Assembly (NCBI GenBank): GCA_947442115.1
Contig: CANEVK010000003.1
Location: 1 to 24,669, forward strand
DNA length: 24,669 bases
Origin: Bacteriovoracaceae bacterium
Lineage (GTDB): Bacteria > Bdellovibrionota > Bacteriovoracia > Bacteriovoracales > Bacteriovoracaceae
Reading direction: 5' to 3'
Below, in pieces: positions 14,449 to 20,983 of the stretch (position 1 is the stretch's first letter; each line of letters starts with the position of its first letter). The notes beneath the pieces were generated by a model, which had not been told where the DNA came from, made no database searches, and was given only the letters and a program-made list of their open reading frames with translations. The translations under genes and the position numbers were made by a program.

Positions 14449-14835
14449 ATGAAAAAACTATTACTCATTCCACTACTTGCTTTAAGTTTCGAAGCATCGG
14501 CACAAAAACTGACTTCGATGAATTGTAAAAAAAACAAAGGACTGTTTAACAAAATGAAAATCGACGTCGATTTTGCGGCTCGGCTAATGAGATACAAAAG
14601 TAAATACGACAATGAAGTCTTTGATCAATTATCTAAAGAGGACAATGGCTTTGAAAGAGTATTGATAGGAAAGCAAAGTCATGCAGAAGTATATCTGCGT
14701 GTAATTTTTGACAAAAACGCAATCGTAAAACCAAATACTGTCCATCATGACATAGCGATACAGCTCACACGAGTGAATCCAAATGGCTCAACCGTTTCTG
14801 CAATGGAATTAGGTTTTACTTGCAAGGCATATTAA
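14449..14835 (+). CDS. small secreted protein with leader copy 2
   Basis: The 128-residue protein has a signal peptide (MKKLLLIPLLALSFEASA) and a basic mature part with two cysteines, one near the start (MNCKKNK) and one near the end (FTCKAY), likely a disulfide. The pattern is mostly beta. GGAGGTCTT precedes the ATG. The next gene begins 30 bp downstream on the same strand with its own ribosome site, so the two probably form an operon. No family is recognised. Confidence 0.82.
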   Translation: MKKLLLIPLLALSFEASAQKLTSMNCKKNKGLFNKMKIDVDFAARLMRYKSKYDNEVFDQLSKEDNGFERVLIGKQSHAEVYLRVIFDKNAIVKPNTVHHDIAIQLTRVNPNGSTVSAMELGFTCKAY

Positions 14836-14865
14836 ATTTGCACAATAAACATAATTGGAGAACTT

Positions 14866-15390
14866 ATGAAAAAGATTATGATCCTGGTATTTTGCTTCTT
14901 TATGACCTTACCTGGAATAGTCCAAGCCTATTCAATTTCCTACATTAATCTGGGCTATGGGAAATTAGATGCAAGCTCTGGCGGTGGATGGCTCAATGTC
15001 GGAGTTGATAAGAAAAACAAATTAACCAGAATATCAATTGATGTAACAGCTGGTATGTTCGGTGTTAATGAAGATATTCAAAAATCTATTAATATCAAAG
15101 AACTTTTATCTGGCGAAACTTTTGGCTTTTATATGAAAGGTTCCCTAGAGCCAATTTTAAAAATTACAGCTGAGTCTGGTTTTACTACAGATGGTGGAAA
15201 AGTGAAGCTTTCCATAAGAAAAAACGATGGTTTTTATTTCCAGATTGTCGAACTTGCAAAAGGCGCAAAATCTCAAGATTTTTTTCTTTGGAAGGATGAT
15301 TCAATCGTTGAAGAGATTGCTATTAATATGCGCGGTTCTAGACCTGCGAATATGTATGTTGGTTGGTATGAGTTAGTAACTAATGGCTAA
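14866..15390 (+). CDS. secreted beta-rich protein of unknown function
   Basis: The 174-residue protein has a signal peptide ending at VQA-YS and a glycine-rich beta-strand pattern (YINLGYGKLDASSGGGWLNV). It has no cysteine in the mature part, unlike its neighbours. The start follows GGAGAACTT. It is the second gene of the unit beginning at 14449. Function is unknown. Confidence 0.8.
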   Translation: MKKIMILVFCFFMTLPGIVQAYSISYINLGYGKLDASSGGGWLNVGVDKKNKLTRISIDVTAGMFGVNEDIQKSINIKELLSGETFGFYMKGSLEPILKITAESGFTTDGGKVKLSIRKNDGFYFQIVELAKGAKSQDFFLWKDDSIVEEIAINMRGSRPANMYVGWYELVTNG

Positions 15391-15393
15391 AAG

Positions 15394-15522
15394 TCATCCG
15401 TTGTTAATAATGATTTCGTAATCTGGAAACTCTCCGGCTCGATCTAGTATCAATTCTTGGCCAAAGGGCTTCAATTTTTGCCTAATTGAAGACCACTCGT
15501 CACATGATAAAATGGTAAAAAA
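15394..15522 (-). pseudogene. possible minus-strand gene fragment
   Basis: About 40 codons read TILSCDEWSSIRQKLKPFGQ and then ELILDRAGEFPDYEIIINNG before a stop at 15394. The frame is bounded by a TAG upstream and has no start. The residue pattern looks like a genuine C-terminal fragment. It fills most of the gap between 15390 and 15542, and no other gene is visible there. Confidence 0.3.
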
Positions 15523-15541
15523 CTATTACTAGGACGTGTCC

Positions 15542-16489
15542 ATGAAAATCTTGCTTCCAGCTTTGCTGTTCCTTGCTGCTTGCGGCTCAACTAGCGTGAA
15601 GAAAAAAATTCAACTTGCCGAACTCGGTAACGACGAAAAAGTGACAATCTACAGGGAAATGCCCACTTTTGGTTACGAAGTTATTTGTGAAGTTGAAATT
15701 GAAAGGAAGGGAAATTTCGTTTCTACTGATCTCGAGGCCTACAGGTCAAATCTGGAAGTTGAGGCGCGAAAGTGCGGAGGTAAACAGGCTTTTCTGAGTG
15801 GGCTTAGCGGATTTCGCTACGGTTCCTCTGCCAATGTCACGATTACCGGCTACGTCATCCGGCAAACAACAGAAGAGATGAAGATAAAAGATAAGGAACA
15901 TGTAAAAAAGTTGGCCCAAGCGACTAATCTCAACAATGAATCAGCCTTGAAGAAACTTCTCATTGCCGTTAATCCCTCACCTTTAAAACGCTCTCCGCAC
16001 GACAACGAGATTCTTTCTTTACTTCTTCATACAAATGCGAAAATCGGACTTAATTGTCCTGCAAAGACAGTTAACTTGCTCCTCAATCAATACCAGGTCC
16101 GAATTAAAAATCTTCACCCTAAACTCTCTGTTCTGGAGGAAGACCCTCGCGAAATAGGATTTTGCCAAGACGTTCTCGCGAAAAGCTATTTGACCATTAC
16201 AGATAGAGATAAGCTTCTAACCTACGCTAACAACGTTACAGTTGGTCTACTCAACTATTTCTCCGGCTCGAACGAGGATTTCCGTAAGCTTCAGCGTGTA
16301 AATACTTTTCTACCTATGGTCATGAGTGAGATCAAGCTCGCCTGCTCGAAAGACGAAACATCGAGCGGATGCATAATGCGAGAACGCTTCCAAGAAATCC
16401 GCGCACACGTTGAGAAGCTCAGTCCAAAGGTCAAACAACCAGCAATTAAAAAGGAGCTCGATATCCTGCGCTCCGGAATTAAAATTTGA
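15542..16489 (+). CDS. lipoprotein of unknown function
   Basis: The 315-residue product begins with a lipoprotein signal (MKILLPALLFLAACGSTS; lipid cysteine C15). The first 100 residues contain YEVICEVEIE and ARKCGGKQAFLSG, a pattern like small outer-membrane lipoprotein domains. The remainder is helical with several cysteines. AGGA lies eight bases before ATG 15542. It uses more GC-rich codons than nearby genes (for example GAAGTTGAGGCGCGAAAG), which may point to separate ancestry. A broken lipoprotein gene starts seven bases after its stop. No function can be assigned. Confidence 0.8.
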   Translation: MKILLPALLFLAACGSTSVKKKIQLAELGNDEKVTIYREMPTFGYEVICEVEIERKGNFVSTDLEAYRSNLEVEARKCGGKQAFLSGLSGFRYGSSANVTITGYVIRQTTEEMKIKDKEHVKKLAQATNLNNESALKKLLIAVNPSPLKRSPHDNEILSLLLHTNAKIGLNCPAKTVNLLLNQYQVRIKNLHPKLSVLEEDPREIGFCQDVLAKSYLTITDRDKLLTYANNVTVGLLNYFSGSNEDFRKLQRVNTFLPMVMSEIKLACSKDETSSGCIMRERFQEIRAHVEKLSPKVKQPAIKKELDILRSGIKI

Positions 16490-16496
16490 GATATTC

Positions 16497-16809
16497 ATGA
16501 AACTTTTAATACTTTCTGCCTTTCTAATGCTTGTTTCCTGCGGACACCACAAAGATGTCAGACCCGGCACTAAAATTCATCGAGTAGCCGTTGCGTCCAA
16601 GGATTAAGAAGAAGGAGCACGCGACTGTCTTGAACAAGCGAATCATTATTGTGAGCAGTTCGAGAAACATGCTGTGATCGTGAGCGAAGGAAAGAAAGAT
16701 GTCGGTCCGGTCGAGGAAGATACCTATAAGAAAACGAAGATGGTGACTCGGGCGGTAGAAACAGTCGGAAGAATAGGCGAAATTAGAACTACATTTTATA
16801 TACTCTAGT
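16497..16809 (+). pseudogene. lipoprotein gene broken by an internal stop and truncated by a repeat
   Basis: ATG 16497 encodes a lipoprotein signal (MKLLILSAFLMLVSCGHH) and continues to TAA at 16605. The same frame then stays open through EEGARDCLEQANHYCEQFEK and VGPVEEDTYKKTKMVTRAV up to about 16770. From there it enters the dispersed repeat and ends at TAG 16807-16809. The QAN-x-YC and E-x-TYK blocks look like a genuine conserved domain that crosses the stop. The gene therefore seems to have lost function by a point mutation and lost its own 3' end at the repeat. Confidence 0.6.
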
Positions 16810-16826
16810 TTTAGGAATCGGATGAC
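16771..16826 (+). repeat. dispersed repeat, copy beside the TIGR02147 gene
   Basis: GGCGAAATTAGAACTACATT is followed by TATACTCTAG and then by TTTTAGGAATCGGATGACC (16808-16826). That last 19-mer occurs again, inverted, at 19028-19046. The copy replaces the 3' end of the broken lipoprotein gene. Confidence 0.65.
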
Positions 16827-16835
16827 CGGGCCCTT

Positions 16836-17321
16836 TTAGATAGTTTTCTTGACCAATAGCTGAATTAAAACTTTCGCCGATTCATGCTTAGATTTGTTGT
16901 CCTCAAAGTTTTCCATCGCAGTAGTATCATTTTTTATTTTTTCTAACCAGATTAAAAACATTGGCAATGAAACTGTCAGTTCTTGCTTATAATTCAAAAG
17001 TACATTTTTGTTTGAATCTCTTAAATGCATATCAATTCTTTTTTGGGCGGCTCCCTTCATGAGATGATTACGCCCGTCTTGGATAGTGACGAGGTCACAA
17101 AAAAGCTGTGATTTGTTTTCATCGAAATTGAGGATGGAACATATCTTTCTGGCCATGGAAGGAGAGAGGCCTTGCTCACCTCTCAAAATTTTACTCAGAG
17201 ACGATGAAGAGATATTTAGATCACGTGAAAAAGCGCGTAGGGAGTAGTTGAGATTACGTTTCATCCGTCGACGGAATTCTTGACTTAAAATTTTTCGGTA
17301 GTCTAGCTTGTCTGAAATCAT
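16836..17321 (-). CDS. TIGR02147-type helix-turn-helix protein, short form
   Basis: The 161-residue protein opens with the pattern typical of the TIGR02147 family: DYRKILSQEFRRRMKRNLNY, then an XRE-like helix-turn-helix (SLRAFSRDLNISSSSLSKIL and GEQGLSPSMARKICSIL). Family members are usually around 270 residues, so the C-terminal half is missing or strongly reduced here. The region after residue 100 does not look like the family's usual C-terminal domain. ATG 17321 follows AAAGGGGCG; an ATG six codons earlier is less likely. The small Cys-rich gene at 17391 lies directly upstream. A GGTCAGC-type motif sits between the two genes and could be an operator. It is probably a DNA-binding regulator. 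Confidence 0.78.
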   Translation of the reverse strand: MISDKLDYRKILSQEFRRRMKRNLNYSLRAFSRDLNISSSSLSKILRGEQGLSPSMARKICSILNFDENKSQLFCDLVTIQDGRNHLMKGAAQKRIDMHLRDSNKNVLLNYKQELTVSLPMFLIWLEKIKNDTTAMENFEDNKSKHESAKVLIQLLVKKTI

Positions 17322-17362
17322 AAGCGCCCCTTTATCCATTTGCAGAATAAAGGGGGGGGATA

Positions 17363-17389
17363 TTAAATTGGGGCAAAAATGCTGACCTG
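17363..17389 (-). promoter_or_regulatory. GGTCAGC-T-CCCC motif upstream of the TIGR02147 gene
   Basis: On the minus strand GGTCAGCATTTTTGCCCC is followed by AATTTAATA. It resembles the core of the duplicated leaders (GGGGTCAGC, T7, CCCCAAAATTGAAC) at 13507 and 14371. It could be a shared operator or the trace of a small mobile sequence. Confidence 0.4.
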
Positions 17390-17390
17390 T

Positions 17391-17678
17391 TTATTTTCTT
17401 TTTTGATCTACTCGTTTCTGAGTGAATTTTGGATAGCCGGCAGCCACGCCACACCCTACACTGGCCGAGCAGTAAATCCCAGCCTTTGAAGCACAGGCAT
17501 GAAGTGTTTCAACATTGGACCACGACTTAGAACCAAGGGTGCAAGTCAAATTGTCAGTTGGGTCTGCATCCTGACAGGTAACTCGGCAGGAGCCATAACG
17601 ACCAAGATAGTCAATATCAACCGAATAAGCGCTAAAACTCATGCCCATTAAAACGACGATTCCAAATAACTTCTTCAT
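17391..17678 (-). CDS. small secreted Cys-rich protein
   Basis: The 95-residue protein has a signal peptide (MKKLFGIVVLMGMSFSAYS) and seven cysteines in the mature part (SCRVTC, LTC, HAC, YC, GC among them), with a basic C-terminal tail (KFTQKRVDQKRK). GGAGG precedes ATG 17678. The size, cysteines and tail recall the protein at 18125-18382. The TIGR02147 gene begins 69 bases downstream. A periplasmic or secreted disulfide-bonded protein is likely. No family is recognised. Confidence 0.78.
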   Translation of the reverse strand: MKKLFGIVVLMGMSFSAYSVDIDYLGRYGSCRVTCQDADPTDNLTCTLGSKSWSNVETLHACASKAGIYCSASVGCGVAAGYPKFTQKRVDQKRK

Positions 17679-17852
17679 ACGTTCCTCCAATAAAGATTAA
17701 GTCCTGCAACTAATTATAAGGCTTAAGTAGAAAGAAACTTTGCTCATCGGCTACTCAAATACATCCAATAGGAAGAGGGAGGGATAAGTTCCAGTAATGA
17801 AAGATGGTATCCACGAAACACCAGGAAACAGTTTTTGAATTAAGTTCAGTCA

Positions 17853-17933
17853 ATGGAAAAAAGTACCTGGCCGAAACCTTGGGCAGTAAGGACAGGTGAA
17901 ATTAGAACTACATTAGACATACAAGAACTCTAG
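17853..17933 (+). pseudogene. short frames joined to the dispersed repeat
   Basis: A frame from ATG 17853 reads MEKSTWPKPWAVRTGEIRTT before a TAG at 17931. A second frame, 17804-17899, encodes HQETVFELSSVNGKKYLAE. Neither has a ribosome site, and both enter the repeat. They look like gene scraps rather than working genes. The gap 17679-18124 otherwise holds the repeat, a palindrome and a terminator. Confidence 0.25.
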
Positions 17934-17939
17934 GGCACC
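17889..17939 (+). repeat. dispersed repeat, copy 2
   Basis: This 51-bp copy is almost identical to 18807-18858: AGGACAGGTGAAATTAGAAC, ACATTAGACATACA, one A/G difference, then GAACTCTAGGGCACC. The two copies have different sequence on the left and only weak likeness on the right. Confidence 0.85.
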
Positions 17940-18058
17940 CCCCTTAGAAATAGCGATCTCTTATGATTGTTTGCTGAGAATCTTGAACCAACTTGCTTCA
18001 ATTTACTTAATCTTATTTTTTAGAATCTAAAAAAGGCTTAAGTTATTGAAAATTTCAC

Positions 18059-18072
18059 TACCGGCGCCGGTA
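18059..18072. repeat. 14-bp GC-rich perfect palindrome
   Basis: TACCGGCGCCGGTA is fully self-complementary and stands out in AT-rich DNA. It lies about 15 bp beyond the terminator of the small secreted gene. A dyad-symmetric protein-binding site is possible. Confidence 0.6.
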
Positions 18073-18084
18073 ATGAATGAGAAT

Positions 18085-18109
18085 AAAAAAACCCCTCACA
18101 AGGAGGGGC
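18085..18109 (-). terminator. rho-independent terminator of the 18125 gene
   Basis: On the minus strand CCCCTC, a 5-nt loop and GAGGGG are followed by seven T. It begins 16 bp after the stop at 18125. Stem and tract are textbook. Confidence 0.88.
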
Positions 18110-18124
18110 TGATAGTATTGATAA

Positions 18125-18382
18125 CTATTTTTTAACGCCTTGAAATCTTTTAGGTTTATATGAATATGAAGCAACACCTTCATTACCGCATTTAGTTTCA
18201 GCCTTTACCTTACAAGCAGCTTCTGTCAATGCATCTCCAAATCCAGATAATCCGTGCCCACCGGGTGTCGAAGGCTCACAAATCCAAGTACAAGTAGTTC
18301 CAGTGTGAGATGTGGATTGGACTCCTACCGCGAATGATTCAAATGAAGTTGCAACCAGTAAAACGATCAAAAGTTTTTTCAT
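18125..18382 (-). CDS. small secreted Cys-containing protein
   Basis: The 85-residue protein has a signal peptide (MKKLLIVLLVATSFESFA) and four cysteines (TCTWIC, AACKV, TKCGN), consistent with two disulfides. It ends in a basic tail (YSYKPKRFQGVKK). AAAGGAG precedes ATG 18382. It is transcribed alone and ends at a strong terminator. The size, cysteines and basic tail suggest a distant relation to the protein at 17391-17678. Function is unknown. Confidence 0.8.
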   Translation of the reverse strand: MKKLLIVLLVATSFESFAVGVQSTSHTGTTCTWICEPSTPGGHGLSGFGDALTEAACKVKAETKCGNEGVASYSYKPKRFQGVKK

Positions 18383-18610
18383 AAGTACTCCTTTATTCAA
18401 TTTTAAACCGGATGTTAGTCCGTTCCTAATTTAAAATTCATTAATTCTAAGTCTTTGTATTTTCTAATATACTATTGAAATTATTTGCCAACTTTTTATT
18501 TGATTTTAATGTCCGACATGTTCTGCGGCGTTCTGTTTACTCAACAAGATTACAACCAAGCTTCTCATTTCGATATTAAGCTCTAGCAGTTGAACCCAAA
18601 AAGGAGAAAA

Positions 18611-18806
18611 TCACTTCTTTTTTTGTCTCATCATCAGTGAGGCTTCCATCGTGATAGCCATATTTTTTTTAAGGCAATATTCTTTATCATTTCTAAGAGT
18701 GAAATCGCATGAACAAAATTCTTTGGCCCGCATATGGACTAAGAGGTTAGGCATTTCAAGCAGGGATGTTTCTAAAATGATAGTGGTCGTTCCTAGAACA
18801 ATTAAA
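18611..18806 (-). pseudogene. gene fragment truncated at the dispersed repeat
   Basis: On the minus strand the frame reads LLIVLGTTTIILETSLLEMP, then LLVHMRAKEFCSCDFTLRND and KEYCLKKNMAITMEASL before a stop at 18611. The start is a hydrophobic segment like a signal peptide or anchor, but the repeat at 18807-18858 replaces its 5' end and leaves no good start or ribosome site. The AKEFCSC region looks like the N-terminal part of an exported protein, so the 3' part is probably missing too. Function is unknown. Confidence 0.45.
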
Positions 18807-18858
18807 AGGACAGGTGAAATTAGAACTACATTAGACATACAGGAACTCTAGGGCACCT
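18807..18858 (+). repeat. dispersed repeat, copy 3 and left end of a MITE-like unit
   Basis: This copy nearly matches 17889-17939. It faces an inverted, imperfect copy at 19068-19103, which begins with the same AAAGGACAG. Together they bound a segment of 297 bp holding one 43-codon ORF. Confidence 0.7.
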
Positions 18859-18900
18859 CTTGGAAATAAAATGTCGGCCCAAAAGGACCATCTTTTATGA

Positions 18901-19032
18901 CTATTGAATGAAACCTTTGGCCAGTTTCCTTGAAATTCGTCCAACTTTCTTGTTTAAGACCGTCTCGTAAATTTCAGCCGACTCCGAGAAAAAGTCGTGA
19001 AGATTTCCTTTTAAAGTGAGACCGAAGGTCAT
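18901..19032 (-). CDS. small ORF inside the repeat-bounded unit
   Basis: The 43-codon frame (MTFGLTLKGNLHDFFSESAE ... RISRKLAKGFIQ) has AGGA five bases before its ATG. The peptide is basic at the end and could be helical. The sequence around its start, TTTTAGGAATCGGATGACC, recurs at 16808-16826, where only the first two codons remain. It may be a genuine small protein or the 5' end of a larger lost gene. No family is recognised. Confidence 0.35.
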   Translation of the reverse strand: MTFGLTLKGNLHDFFSESAEIYETVLNKKVGRISRKLAKGFIQ

Positions 19033-19067
19033 CCGATTCCTAAAAAGGGGGGATTTCTGCTTTTTGA

Positions 19068-19103
19068 TTTATACTGATGTAGGGTTAATTCAGGCTGTCC
19101 TTT
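19068..19103 (-). repeat. inverted, diverged copy of the dispersed repeat
   Basis: Read on the minus strand it gives AAAGGACAG, then TGAATTA and CTACATCAG. It aligns with the copy at 18807-18858 at about 24 of 30 positions with one gap. It is the only copy in this orientation. Confidence 0.5.
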
Positions 19104-19119
19104 CCAATTTTTTCTCCTT

Positions 19120-20031
19120 CTAATCTTTAATAAAGTTTGAGTTCTTTTTATCGTTATTTTGAATTGACTGATTTGACTTAGCTGACTGATCTTTTTCATT
19201 TGTTCCTGTAAGTGAGTTCCATCCATTCCTCATTTTTGCCCCTGACCAACTGGCCCCTTTTTTAATCGGCATACTCATGACAGTTTTCCCAACTCCCAGA
19301 GCCGCCATTCCAGGAACGGTAGCGATCCCAGACGCAAAAGAGCTGATCCCATCACCGATGTGCGATTTCGTGAAAAGTGGAACTAATAAGATAGACAGGG
19401 CAATACACAGATTTATGATGGAGGTGGTGATAATATTGTCACTGTTTTCAGTCGTAGGCTGAACAGCAAGCTTTAAAAGCATCACTCCTAGAATTGACCA
19501 CATGATTTTCCATGAGATCACGGTAAAGAGTCCCTTATACAGATTCTTAGAAATACTCGCTGTATTCTCAGGAATGTAACAAAGAATCATTAAGGGCGCA
19601 CAGACGTAAAGAATCGACCAACAAAAATGAATCAAGGCATCCGTCACAAAAATTCCGAAGTACGCCAGAAAGTATGAAAGAAAATTTAGCAGAAAGATAA
19701 ATAACTCTCTCATCTTGTAAAGTGCTGGTGCCTCTCTGAAAAAATTGTCTGAGAAGACTTGCAAAATCTCTGGCATCTTGGCCAATCCATCAATCCTATC
19801 TGCGATACCGTCACCCATGAAAGCTATCAAATTGATAGTTTCTTTGAAGGAGATGAGCATGAGAATTGATGCCAGAGCACGGGTTAAGATTTTTCCCGCA
19901 TCTGGTTCCTTACCTTGAGTCTTGAACATTTCAAGAATAACTAGAAAAACGATCAATGGGAGTATCATCATCCAGTAGATGCTGACCATCTCTCCATGTA
20001 ACTGACTACACACATCGGGCAGCCATTCCAT
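19120..20031 (-). CDS. VirB6/TrbL-like type IV secretion membrane protein
   Basis: The 303-residue protein has about six membrane segments, for example WMMILPLIVFLVILEMF, FIFLLNFLSYFLAYFGIFV and INLCIALSILLVPLF. It ends in a hydrophilic Gly/Ser/Asn/Lys-rich tail. This layout, with the central FVTDALIHFCWSILYVCAPL stretch, fits the VirB6/TrbL family, which forms part of the inner-membrane channel of conjugation systems. AGGAGG lies upstream of ATG 20031, at a long spacing of 12. No other type IV secretion gene is visible in the window, so it looks like an orphan of a lost conjugative element. Family confidence is moderate because this class is defined mostly by topology. Confidence 0.7.
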   Translation of the reverse strand: MEWLPDVCSQLHGEMVSIYWMMILPLIVFLVILEMFKTQGKEPDAGKILTRALASILMLISFKETINLIAFMGDGIADRIDGLAKMPEILQVFSDNFFREAPALYKMRELFIFLLNFLSYFLAYFGIFVTDALIHFCWSILYVCAPLMILCYIPENTASISKNLYKGLFTVISWKIMWSILGVMLLKLAVQPTTENSDNIITTSIINLCIALSILLVPLFTKSHIGDGISSFASGIATVPGMAALGVGKTVMSMPIKKGASWSGAKMRNGWNSLTGTNEKDQSAKSNQSIQNNDKKNSNFIKD

Positions 20032-20116
20032 TAAATAGGTTTTCCTCCTTTAGGAAATCGGCCATGATCCATTCATGGCCAGTAAAAAAATATGATTTAT
20101 AAGACAGGATAAAAAC

Positions 20117-20148
20117 GATATGGCTTCGATTTGCACCGAAGCCATATC
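20117..20148 (-). terminator. strong bidirectional hairpin
   Basis: GATATGGCTTCG and CGAAGCCATATC form a perfect 12-bp stem with an 8-nt loop. On the minus strand GTTTTTATCC follows. It lies between the VirB6-like gene and the broken Cys-rich gene and would end transcription from the latter. Confidence 0.75.
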
Positions 20149-20212
20149 TTAGATATTAAATTTTTGAAATTGAGCGCGGTTGGCTAATCAAAACCTAGTT
20201 TCATAATGTATG

Positions 20213-20400
20213 CTACTGGCAAACCTTGATCGATGTGTTTGAGTTTCCAGCTTTGTTACAACATTGGTTTTGATTTGCAGCGGTTGGACACGGCTGAAAA
20301 CCCGGAACAACATTTCCAGCAGGATTACAAAAGGATAGCCAGAATTAGCGCTATATCCTCCATATCTGCAACCAGGGTCCCCTCTTTTAGGATGTTTATT
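20213..20400 (-). pseudogene. frameshifted Cys-rich protein gene, 3' part
   Basis: On the minus strand one frame reads NKHPKRGDPGCRYGGYSANS and GYPF. After a run of four T (20329-20332) the adjacent frame continues as CNPAGNVVPGFQPCPTAANQ and NQCCNKAGNSNTSIKVCQ to a stop at 20213. One added T restores a single Cys-rich C-terminus. Upstream, past a run of seven A, the frame is lost again. The strong terminator at 20117-20148 follows the stop, as expected for a real gene end. It was probably a small exported protein. A sequencing error in the homopolymer is possible. Confidence 0.5.
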
Positions 20401-20407
20401 GATTTTT

Positions 20408-20556
20408 TTAGCCTAAAGACAATTGAAATTTACCGAATGCTCTTAGTAAAATGAGAACCATTCTCAAATTTCTAGGATCTAAGATTTCTTTGAACTCTTT
20501 GACAGTGATGTCTTCTTGGAATTTTCCACAGGCGATTTGTTCGACAAGATTTTAAT
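20408..20556 (-). pseudogene. gene fragment, C-terminal part
   Basis: The frame reads NLVEQIACGKFQEDITVKEF and KEILDPRNLRMVLILLRAFG to a TAA at 20408. A stop precedes it and no good start exists, so it appears to be the 3' end of a decayed minus-strand gene. The composition is protein-like. No family is recognised. Confidence 0.35.
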
Positions 20557-20562
20557 TACTCT

Positions 20563-20721
20563 TCAAAAACTGAAAGTAGACCTTTCGTCTTCTAACAATG
20601 CAGAATCGTAGATTATAGGCTGAACTAGCACTTTATTACGAAATACTACCACATAACTGCCTATTCCATTTGACTCAAGGAAGCTTTTCGTATTTTTAAA
20701 TGTTTTTTTAAGTTTGATTGT
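20563..20721 (-). pseudogene. gene fragment, internal or C-terminal part
   Basis: A frame reads KLKKTFKNTKSFLESNGIGS, then YVVVFRNKVLVQPIIYDSAL and ends at a TGA at 20563. It lacks a start and is preceded by an in-frame stop. It lies directly before the fragment at 20408-20556 and may be part of the same decayed operon. No other gene is seen in the gap 20032-21041. Confidence 0.35.
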
Positions 20722-20750
20722 GTCTTAAACTGTTAAGACCAAAATAGATA

Positions 20751-20843
20751 AGTAGGCAAAAAAAAAAGCCCCGGCGCGAGACGGAGCTTTTAAAAATCTT
20801 TCACACTTTTTATAACTTATTCCTTTCGGAAAAAGTTGGTGCC
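20751..20843 (+). repeat. left flank of the recombinase unit, repeated at 10263-10354
   Basis: About 92 bp are nearly identical in the two copies and include the GC-rich hairpin, AATCTTTCACACTTTTTATA and GTTGGTGCCCAG. The duplication therefore extends to the left of the recombinase gene by nearly 300 bp. Confidence 0.88.
20758..20791 (-). terminator. rho-independent terminator, minus strand
   Basis: On the minus strand AAAAGCTCCG and CGGGGCTTTT pair with one mismatch around an 8-nt loop and run into a T tract. It sits about 45 bp beyond TGGTGCCCAG, which on that strand reads CTGGGCACCA like a tRNA 3' end. The decayed copy at 10263 has a damaged stem. Confidence 0.65.
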
Positions 20844-20983
20844 CAGTGAGGGAGCCGATGGGCCACAATTCACCCTTACTTAGTTTTCAGCAATTTAACT
20901 ATTAATAACAATCAGTTGAGACAGATTTGAGTCTTCGACGTTGTTGTCCGTTTTCATCTTTTTTTGCCTGTTTTTGGGTAAAT

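Noticed and set aside
18651..18851. 66-codon plus-strand ORF ending inside the dispersed repeat
   Set aside because: The opposite strand carries the more protein-like fragment (AKEFCSC region), and this ORF's only recurring part is the repeat itself.
16771..18858. Integron attC sites
   Set aside because: The repeats lack the paired core sites and inverted arms of attC, and no integron integrase is present.
19029..19226. 65-codon minus-strand ORF at the end of the VirB6-like gene
   Set aside because: It overlaps that gene's C-terminus in another frame and is explained as a shadow.
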